Assembly: GCF_028657195.3 (NCBI RefSeq)
Contig: NZ_JANCPR020000013.1
Location: 150,155-214,154 of the forward strand
Direction: 5' to 3'
DNA length: 64,000 bases
DNA from: Streptomyces iconiensis
GTDB lineage: Bacteria > Actinomycetota > Actinomycetes > Streptomycetales > Streptomycetaceae
Shown: one piece after another, positions 58,085-64,000 of the stretch
Position numbering within the stretch: position 1 is the stretch's first letter
Layout: each line of letters opens with the position of its first letter
Program-made: the position numbers and the translations under genes
Notes under the pieces: model-generated
What the model was told of the DNA's origin: nothing
What the model saw: the letters and a program-made list of their open reading frames with translations, nothing else
Databases searched by the model: none

Positions 58085-59734
58085 ATGAGGCGGGGATGGA
58101 GCCGGTGGGCCGTGGGCGCCGTCGCGGTGGGACTGCTGGCCGGATGCTCGGGCGGCGCGGAGAAGAACACCAGCCTGGCGGACGACGGCGGAGGGCCGGC
58201 AGCCAGGGCGCCCGGCGCGGGGGGCGGTGCTCCCGGCTATGTGAAGGGCGGGGAGGAGGGCGGCGGAGCCGACCGCGAACCGTCGGCGCCCGCCGACTTC
58301 CGCTCCACCTTCGCGCTGGACGTGGACACGGCGTCCTACAGCTACGCCAAACGCACCGTGCGCGGCGGCGCCCTGCCCGAACCCGGCACGGTGCGCACGG
58401 AGGAGTTCGTCAACAGCTTCCCGCAGGGCTACAAGCGGCCCACGGGCGACGGCTTCTCCGTCACGGCCGACGGCGCGCGCACCGGCGACGGCTGGTCGCT
58501 GATGCGCGTCGGGCTGGCCACGGGGCAGGAGAACATGGACGCGCCCCGCAAGCCCGCCGCGCTCACCTTCGTGCTGGACGTGTCCGGTTCGATGGCGGAG
58601 CCCGGGCGGCTGGACCTGGTCAAGGACGCGCTCAGGATGGCGGCGAGGGAACTGGGCCCCAAGGACTCGGTCTCGCTGGTCACCTTCAGCGGCGAGGCCG
58701 AGACGGTGCTGCCCATGACGCGGCTGGACGACGGCGGCAGGCAGCGGTTGCGCGGCGCCGTCGCGGAACTTGAGCCGCAGGACAGCACCAACCTCGGCGC
58801 CGGTGTGCGGGAGGGCTACGCGCAGGCGGCGGGACACCGGCGCGCGGGAGCGACCAACCGTGTCGTGCTGCTGTCCGACGCGCTCGCCAACACGGGGGAC
58901 ACCGACGCGAACGAGATCCTGCGCGGCGTCGAGTCGCACCGCAAGGAGCACGGCATCACGCTCTTCGGGGTCGGCGTCGGCAGCGACTACGGCGACGCGC
59001 TCATGGAGCGGCTCGCCAACAGGGGCGACGGGCACACCGCGTACATCTCCGGCAAGAAGGAGGCACGCGAGGTCTTCGTCGAACGCCTGCCGCGCAACAT
59101 CGGACTGCGCGCACGCGACGCCAAGGCCCAGGTCGCCTTCGACCCGGAAACGGTGGAGCGGTTCCGGCTGCTCGGTTACGAGAACAGGGCCGTGGCCAAC
59201 GAGGACTTCCGTGACGACCGCGTGGACGGCGGGGAGATCGGCCCCGGTCACACGGTCACCGCGCTGTACGCCGTACGGCTCAAGGAGGCCGCGCGGGACA
59301 CGGACGGCCGCGCTGCCACAGCGACCGTGCGCTGGCTGGACCCCGGCAACAGGAAGCCCCGCGAGAAGGCCCGCACCGTGGACGCCGCCGAACTCACAGG
59401 CGGAGAAATATGGTCAAAGCCGGGCGGGAGCAGCGAAGGCGGCGGAAAGGGCGAAGAGATCTCGCCCCGGCTGCGACTGGCGGCCGTCGCCGCGTACTTC
59501 GCCGACTACCTGCGCGCCCGCGAACCCGGCGGCCCCGCCGAGCACACGGAAACCCAGGAGTCCCCGCACGCGCCGGAACCCCCCGAGGGGGACGTGGCGG
59601 GCGCCTCGCCCCTCCCCGGTGCGCCTCCGCCGGGCGCACTGCGCGCGCACGCCGCACGCGTGGCGGACGAGACGGGCGACCGCTCGGCAGCCGAACTGTC
59701 CCGCGTCATCGGCAAGGCGATGAGGCTGAAGTGA
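58085..59734 (+). CDS. YfbK-type VWA-domain lipoprotein
   Basis: 549 residues; ATG at 58085 with AAGGGGAG upstream. A signal peptide with lipobox LLAGCSGG (Cys at about 21) anchors the protein. A Gly-rich linker and the YfbK N-terminal segment (FALDVDTASYSYAKRTV) precede a VWA domain with an intact metal site: DVSGS (Asp165-Ser169), Thr in DSTNLGAG, Asp in LLSDALANTGD. A DUF3520-like C-terminal part follows (KAQVAFDPETVERFRLLGYE, 20 residues). Such proteins are thought to mediate extracellular protein contacts; exact role unknown. Confidence 0.87.
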   Translation: MRRGWSRWAVGAVAVGLLAGCSGGAEKNTSLADDGGGPAARAPGAGGGAPGYVKGGEEGGGADREPSAPADFRSTFALDVDTASYSYAKRTVRGGALPEPGTVRTEEFVNSFPQGYKRPTGDGFSVTADGARTGDGWSLMRVGLATGQENMDAPRKPAALTFVLDVSGSMAEPGRLDLVKDALRMAARELGPKDSVSLVTFSGEAETVLPMTRLDDGGRQRLRGAVAELEPQDSTNLGAGVREGYAQAAGHRRAGATNRVVLLSDALANTGDTDANEILRGVESHRKEHGITLFGVGVGSDYGDALMERLANRGDGHTAYISGKKEAREVFVERLPRNIGLRARDAKAQVAFDPETVERFRLLGYENRAVANEDFRDDRVDGGEIGPGHTVTALYAVRLKEAARDTDGRAATATVRWLDPGNRKPREKARTVDAAELTGGEIWSKPGGSSEGGGKGEEISPRLRLAAVAAYFADYLRAREPGGPAEHTETQESPHAPEPPEGDVAGASPLPGAPPPGALRAHAARVADETGDRSAAELSRVIGKAMRLK

Positions 59735-59787
59735 AGTGGACACGCAGCCGTGAGCCTTGGCGGGCCCGGACTCGCGCCACGTGAAAA

Positions 59788-59829
59788 GCCATGGCCCGCG
59801 CTCTCGGGGGAAGAAGCGCGGGCCATGGC
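59788..59829. terminator. Bidirectional terminator between the VWA and Rpf-like genes
   Basis: A perfect 15-bp stem, 59788-59802 with 59815-59829, with a 12-base loop. A run of four A on the left gives a U-run for leftward transcription of the Rpf-like gene. Confidence 0.88.
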
Positions 59830-59858
59830 GGTCCCTACGGGACGGAAGTCAGGCGGTC

Positions 59859-60563
59859 TCAGCCGACCTGGAGCTTCTGGCCCGGGAAGATGAGGTTGGC
59901 GTCGCCGCCGACCGTGGACTTGTTGTCCTGGTACACCTGCCGCCAGCTGGTGCCGTGCGCCTCCGCGATCTTCGAGAGGGTGTCGCCCGACTTGACGGTG
60001 TAGTTGCCGTGGCCGGTCTGCGGGGCCTGCTGCGGCTGCGCGGGCTTGGGGGCCTGCTGCTGCGGCTGCGCCTGCTTGGGCTGCGGCTGCTGCTTGGGCT
60101 GCGCCTGCTGCTGCGGCTGGCTCCGCTGCTCGGGCTGCGCCTGCTGCTGGGTGTTCTCGCCACCCGGGTTCACGTTGGCAGCGGGGCCGCCGGAGGTCAG
60201 GTTGCCGGCGCCGGCGCAGGACCAGGCCCCCGGGCCCTGGATGGCGAGCAGCTTCTCGGCAGCGGCGATCTGCTGCTCCTTGGTGGCCTGGTCGGCGCGC
60301 GGTGCGTACTTCGTACCACCGGCTGCGGCCCAGCTGGAGTTGTTGAACTGGAGGCCGCCGTAGTAGCCGTTGCCGGTGTTCGCCGACCAGTTGCCCGTCG
60401 ACTCACACTGGGCGACCTTCTCCCAGGTGTCGACAGAGGCGGCCTGGGCGCCACCGGCGGACATGAGCGGAATGGCGACCGCTGCACCCGCGACACCGGT
60501 CACGGTGGCGATGCGAACGGCCTTGGAGGGACGGCGGTGACGGCCCTTGCCGGAGAACAGCAT
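59859..60563 (-). CDS. Secreted Rpf-like transglycosylase with LysM domain
   Basis: 234 residues. Signal peptide (IATVTGVAGAAVAIPLMSAGGAQA, cleaved after AQA at about residue 40). The Rpf/transglycosylase domain at about 44-118 has WEKVAQCESTGNWS with the catalytic Glu, and GYYGGLQFNNSSWAAAGG. A linker of about 60 residues made almost only of Gln, Pro, Ala and Lys joins it to a C-terminal LysM domain (NYTVKSGDTLSKIAEAHGTS). It cleaves peptidoglycan, as resuscitation-promoting factors do during spore germination. Confidence 0.92.
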   Translation of the reverse strand: MLFSGKGRHRRPSKAVRIATVTGVAGAAVAIPLMSAGGAQAASVDTWEKVAQCESTGNWSANTGNGYYGGLQFNNSSWAAAGGTKYAPRADQATKEQQIAAAEKLLAIQGPGAWSCAGAGNLTSGGPAANVNPGGENTQQQAQPEQRSQPQQQAQPKQQPQPKQAQPQQQAPKPAQPQQAPQTGHGNYTVKSGDTLSKIAEAHGTSWRQVYQDNKSTVGGDANLIFPGQKLQVG

Positions 60564-60879
60564 GGTCTTTCATTCCTTACGGTCGCGGCTGTCCGCCACA
60601 GGAGTTCGAGGCGAACGGGTCGAGCGGAGCGACAGTAAGCACATCTGTCTGGATGCTCCAAGAACATCCGGCAAAGATCATTAAAGCCGCTTGACACCTG
60701 AGAGCGGCATCTGTGCTGGTGATGTGCTTGTGGGGAAAGTGTGCGAGAGGGGCTGCGAGGGAGCCGTCAGAGACAAGCGTCACAGGTCAGAGGGGTTTGT
60801 CTGTGATGTGTGCCCCTGATCCACTCCTCTTCGACCCCGATGGATGCACCAATTCGGCCTATAGCCGTTCAAATGGCTT
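60564..60879. other. Leader and spacer upstream of the Rpf-like gene
   Basis: The leftward leader (60564 to about 60720) holds AAGGA before the start and a small inverted repeat (ggatg/catcc around 60650-60668). Some streptomycete rpf genes carry a c-di-AMP (ydaO) riboswitch here; I looked for its conserved core and did not find it. A consensus-like TTGACA at 60692-60697 reads away from the gene. No reading frame in the rest is supported. Confidence 0.4.
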
Positions 60880-61821
60880 CTAGTGGGAGGGGTGTTCAGG
60901 CTCGCCCCGCCACTGTCCTGGCTCCTCGACCTGGATCGTGGCGTGCGTGATGCCGTACTCCTCGTCCAGCAGCGCGAGTACGGATTCCAGTACGTCCGTC
61001 GGGCGTGCCCCCTCGCCGGTGACGACATGGCCCGTGGCCGCCTCCATGCCGGAGGTGACCGTCCAGATGTGCACGTCGTGCACCCCTGCGACCCCCGGCA
61101 ACCCGGCCATCCGCGCCTCAACGCTCGCCACGTCCAGGCCCGGTGGCGCCGCCTCCATCAGGATGCGCACCGCCTGTCCCATCACGCGCCCCGCACGCGG
61201 AAGGATGAACAGCCCGATCGCCACGCCCAGCACGGGGTCCACATAGCGCCAGCCGGTCAGCAGAATGATCCCGGCGCCGGCGAGGACCGCCAGGGAGCCG
61301 AGCAGATCACCCATCACCTCCAGGGAGGCTGCCTTGAGGTTGAGGCTGTCCTGGGCGCCGGAGGAGAGCAGCCGGAAGCTCACGAGATTGACGACCAGTC
61401 CGCCTCCGGCCACCAGCAGCAGCGGCAGCCCCGGCACCTCGGGCGGCGCGCCCCAGCGCCGTACGGCCTCCACGAGCACATAGACCGCGACCCCGAACAG
61501 CAGCAGCCCGTTGCCGAGGGCCGCCAGTACCTCCAGGCGGTAGGTGCCGTACGTGCGGCGGCGCGGTCCCGGCCTGTTGGCGAGGGTGATCGCGGCGAGC
61601 GCCATGCCGAGACCCAGTACGTCCGTTCCCATGTGGGCCGCGTCCGAGAGCAGCGCGAGGGAGTCGAACGCGATGCCCCCGACGATCTCGGCGGCCATGT
61701 AGAGCAACGTCAACGTGAAGGCGAGGGCCAGGGGGCGGCGGTACCTGGCCCCGGCCGAAGGCTCCCCGCCGGAACGGGAGCCGGGGCCGGAGGCGGGGCC
61801 GTGGCCGTGGTCGTGTCCCAT
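60880..61821 (-). CDS. Cation diffusion facilitator (CzcD-like metal exporter)
   Basis: 313 residues. A His-rich start (MGHDHGHG) binds metal, then six membrane segments. The transport-site motifs are SDAAHMGTD (HxxxD in helix II) and EVMGDLLGS in helix V. The C-terminal 90 residues are the cytoplasmic dimerisation domain (VHDVHIWTVTSGMEAATGHV). It exports Zn, Co or similar ions in exchange for protons. Single gene; no metal operator was recognised upstream. Confidence 0.92.
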   Translation of the reverse strand: MGHDHGHGPASGPGSRSGGEPSAGARYRRPLALAFTLTLLYMAAEIVGGIAFDSLALLSDAAHMGTDVLGLGMALAAITLANRPGPRRRTYGTYRLEVLAALGNGLLLFGVAVYVLVEAVRRWGAPPEVPGLPLLLVAGGGLVVNLVSFRLLSSGAQDSLNLKAASLEVMGDLLGSLAVLAGAGIILLTGWRYVDPVLGVAIGLFILPRAGRVMGQAVRILMEAAPPGLDVASVEARMAGLPGVAGVHDVHIWTVTSGMEAATGHVVTGEGARPTDVLESVLALLDEEYGITHATIQVEEPGQWRGEPEHPSH

Positions 61822-61951
61822 GAAGCGAACCTAACAAAGCGGCCAAAAGGGGTGAATTACTCATTGTGTGCGGGACGGTGGCGCATCGCCGTGGAAGCCC
61901 TCTCCTCCTGCTTCCCCGTACGCACAGGCAGGCGCAGGGAGGACGTGACGT

Positions 61952-62806
61952 ATGACGATCGCGGTGCTGGGCGCGACCGGAGGACAGGGCGGCGCCGTGG
62001 CCGGGGCCCTGCTGGACCAGGGCCTCCCCGTACGCGGCGTGGTGCGCGATCCCGGCGGCTCCCGTGCCCGCGCGCTCGCCGCGCGGGGAGCCGAGATCGT
62101 CATGGCCGACCTGGCCAATCCCGACACGCTGGCCTACGCCTTCCAAGGCACCACCGCTGCCTTCGCGCTGACCACGCCCTTCGAGGCGGGCCTGCGTGCC
62201 GAGGAGGAGCAGGGCATGGCGATCATCGAGGCCGCGCTCCGCGTGGAGCTGCCGCACCTGGTGATGGCCTCCGTCGCCAGCGCCGACCGGCGCACCGGCA
62301 TCCCGCACTTCGAGACCAAGGCGCACACCGAAGAGGTGCTCGCCGCCTCGGGGCTGCCCGCGACCGTGGTGGCCCCCACGTACTTCTTCCACAACGTCTT
62401 CGGCGAGCTGCACGAGATCGCCTCCGGTGTGCTCGTACTGCCCCTCGACCCGGGCACCCCGCTGCAACAGGTGTCACGCCGCGACCTCGGCCGCGTCGTC
62501 GCCGCCGTCATCGCGGAACCTGAGCGCTGGATCGGCCGCAGGATCGAGGTCGCGGCGGACGCGCCCACCCCGGCGCAGATGGCCGAGGCGATCGGGCACG
62601 CCGCCGGCTGGGCCGTCGAGTACCGCCAGACGCCGCTCAGTTCGCTCCGCGTGGCCAGCCCCGACATGGGCGCGATGTTCGCGTTCCTGGCCGAGACCGG
62701 CTTCCGCGTTGACCTGGAGGCGCTGCGCGCGGAGTTCCCCCGCGTGCCGTGGACGCCGTTCGCCGAGTGGGCGTCGGCGCAGCGCTGGTCCAGGCCGCTG
62801 CAGTAG
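61952..62806 (+). CDS. NmrA-like NAD(P)-binding protein (atypical SDR)
   Basis: 284 residues; ATG at 61952 with AGGGAGGA about 10 bases upstream. Rossmann motif GATGGQGGAV at residues 7-16. The chain has the short lengths and order of atypical SDRs of the NmrA/HSCARG group (HFETKAHTEEVLAASGLPAT, TYFFHNVFGEL). The catalytic YxxxK of classical SDRs is absent, so a redox-sensing or quinone-reductase-like role is likely. Monocistronic. Confidence 0.83.
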   Translation: MTIAVLGATGGQGGAVAGALLDQGLPVRGVVRDPGGSRARALAARGAEIVMADLANPDTLAYAFQGTTAAFALTTPFEAGLRAEEEQGMAIIEAALRVELPHLVMASVASADRRTGIPHFETKAHTEEVLAASGLPATVVAPTYFFHNVFGELHEIASGVLVLPLDPGTPLQQVSRRDLGRVVAAVIAEPERWIGRRIEVAADAPTPAQMAEAIGHAAGWAVEYRQTPLSSLRVASPDMGAMFAFLAETGFRVDLEALRAEFPRVPWTPFAEWASAQRWSRPLQ

Positions 62807-62862
62807 CCCGGCGGGCCGGCCCGTGTCCCGGCCTGCGATCCGCTTCCGCGAGCCGGGCCCGC

Positions 62863-62891
62863 GGCCCGGGCCTGTGATCCGGGCCCGGGCC
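62863..62891. terminator. Hairpin between the NmrA-like and endonuclease genes
   Basis: A perfect 10-bp stem (ggcccgggcc, 62863-62872 with 62882-62891) and a 9-base loop, between convergent genes. Confidence 0.65.
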
Positions 62892-62912
62892 CTTCCGGCT
62901 ACGCCCCTTGGG

Positions 62913-63785
62913 CTACGACCAGATGTCGTCGACCCACTCGGGGTGGTCGATGAACGGGTTCCTGTTGTGCTGGAACTTGTCGAATATGACCTGGTTGCGG
63001 TTCTTCTCGAAGTCGCTCGGCGGGTCCTGCTCGTTCCACTTCTTCATCACGGACAGCCGGCCCATGGCGGGGGCCGAACCGTTGTCCACCTTGTTGTTCG
63101 GCTCCAGGTCCGGGAAGGAGTCGTCACCTTCGTAGCGCACCGCCATGTAGAGCACCATGCGCGCCACGTCGCCCTTCACCTCGTCGCGGGGCTCCCATGA
63201 GTCGTCGTCGGTGAAGTTGCCCGGCGCTTCGCCGACTTCCTCGCCACCCTCGTCGAAGTCCTTGCTGCCGCGCGTGCTGTTGACCGACACGTCGGTCGGA
63301 CGCAGGTGGTGCACGTCGGTTCCGGGGCCCGTGCCCGTGCCGAAGTCCCCGTGGGACTTGGCCCATACGTGCTCGCGGTTCCACTGGTCGGCGTCGCCGC
63401 CGTTGTCGTCCTTGCTCTGTGAACGGCCGCTGTAGAGCAGGACCACGTTGGCGGAGTTGGCCGGGTCCTGGTCCGTGACCTTGAGCGCGTCCCACACCTG
63501 GTCGTAGGAGAGCTGGTCGCCCTCCTTGATGATCCCGTGGAGCGCCGTCTTGAGTTCGGGGCCCGTCTTCCCGATCGCGTCCTTGTAGTACTCGTCGTCG
63601 TTGGGGGCTGCCTGTGCCTGTGCCTGTGCCGGCGCCTGGGGGCTCGTGGGGGGAGCGGTCGGTGTCGCGTCGGCCGGAGCCTGGACGGTCAGCGCGGCAA
63701 GCAGTGCCGCGCTTCCCGCCAGCGCCAACGGTCGCCATGTGACGCGCGTAGCACGGCGGTTACGAGGAGCGTGGGGTGCACGCAT
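62913..63785 (-). CDS. Secreted endonuclease I family nuclease
   Basis: 290 residues; the ATG at 63785 has GGAGAGGA upstream, and a GTG five codons earlier would use that site as codons. Signal peptide at residues about 15-40 (LALAGSAALLAALTVQAPADA). A Gln/Ala/Pro-rich linker follows. The beta-beta-alpha-metal nuclease core is clear: WNREHVWAKSHG with the catalytic His, DVHHLRPTD and SVNSTRGSKDFDEGG. It should degrade extracellular DNA or RNA with Mg2+. Single gene. Confidence 0.9.
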   Translation of the reverse strand: MRAPHAPRNRRATRVTWRPLALAGSAALLAALTVQAPADATPTAPPTSPQAPAQAQAQAAPNDDEYYKDAIGKTGPELKTALHGIIKEGDQLSYDQVWDALKVTDQDPANSANVVLLYSGRSQSKDDNGGDADQWNREHVWAKSHGDFGTGTGPGTDVHHLRPTDVSVNSTRGSKDFDEGGEEVGEAPGNFTDDDSWEPRDEVKGDVARMVLYMAVRYEGDDSFPDLEPNNKVDNGSAPAMGRLSVMKKWNEQDPPSDFEKNRNQVIFDKFQHNRNPFIDHPEWVDDIWS

Positions 63786-63910
63786 GGGGGTCCTCTCCAC
63801 TGTGCGGGCGCCCCTCCCGGGCCGAACTCGCCCGCGTGGCGCCCGCGATGGGCATGTGGGCGGGGAGCCTGCCCAGAAAATCGAACGCGCGCAAGAGGGC
63901 CCGTTGTTGC

Positions 63911-64000
63911 GGGCTCGGTCCGCGGGTGGGCGTTCCGGGCGGGGTGGGGCTCGGTCCGCGGGTGCGGGTCTGTCTGCGGGTGGGGGGCTCGGTCCGCGGG
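63911..64000. repeat. Interspersed repeat running off the window edge
   Basis: GGGCTCGGTCCGCGGG occurs at 63911, 63947 and 63985, at 36- and 38-base spacing, the last cut by the edge. Intervening bases are variants of gggtg(g/c)ggg. It lies upstream of the endonuclease gene. No gene was seen from 63786 on. Confidence 0.75.

Noticed and set aside
60564..60720. c-di-AMP riboswitch before the Rpf-like gene
   Set aside because: Expected from some relatives, but the conserved core was not found by eye. A covariance search is needed to exclude a divergent version.

Overview
The window is high-GC actinobacterial DNA and is almost certainly from a Streptomyces chromosome. The evidence is the very strong G/C preference at third codon positions, GTG/TTG starts, four-base ATGA/GTGA overlaps within operons, sugar ABC importers without their own ATPase, and DmdR/IdeR-type iron boxes. 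I saw no rRNA, tRNA, transposase, phage gene or CRISPR array. About fifty protein genes can be supported.

Layout. (1) 1-1593: the end of a secreted S37-type aminopeptidase and a small lipoprotein. (2) 2088-8023: two divergent operons around one LacI-type operator. One carries a LacI regulator, a GNAT and a sugar-phosphate isomerase-like protein; the other an oxidoreductase, a DUF993 protein and a second isomerase-like protein. It looks like a self-contained catabolic module of unknown substrate. (3) 8268-14359: a complete ribose operon, rbsR-A-C-B-K-D. (4) 14589-18302: recD2 and citrate synthase, followed by a hairpin-rich stretch that may be a small RNA. (5) 18784-20178: a copper chaperone with a CsoR-like operator, a DedA membrane protein and a tiny HTH protein whose gene overlaps dedA tail to tail. 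(6) 20453-27324: an inositol catabolic operon, iolC, a TIM-barrel aldolase candidate, iolB, iolD and iolA.

(7) 27656-31345: a three-gene locus with a WXG100-like secreted protein whose C-terminal half is repeated in the membrane-anchored protein encoded next to it. (8) 31455-36445: FUSC transporter, VOC protein, DUF3592-like membrane protein and PPOX flavoprotein. (9) 36617-40854: an iron-siderophore ABC importer with two iron boxes. (10) 41004-42601: DUF1266 protein and a small membrane protein. (11) 43337-49086: CUT1 sugar importer, PfkB kinase and GH4 glycosidase. (12) 49287-52236: a second type VII-like operon, in which a WXG-like N-terminal module is fused to an alpha/beta hydrolase. (13) 52744-63785: a propeller-fold secreted protein, NhaA antiporter, PucR-type regulator, VWA lipoprotein, Rpf-like cell-wall hydrolase, CDF metal exporter, NmrA-like protein and secreted endonuclease I.

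The main theme is uptake and breakdown of sugars and polyols (ribose, inositol, an unknown substrate, galactoside-like sugars), alongside metal homeostasis and envelope or secreted functions. The most novel items are the two related type VII-like loci (27656-31345 and 49287-52236), the DUF993 module, a palindromic repeat that has become part of the rbsR coding sequence, and the putative RNA downstream of citrate synthase.
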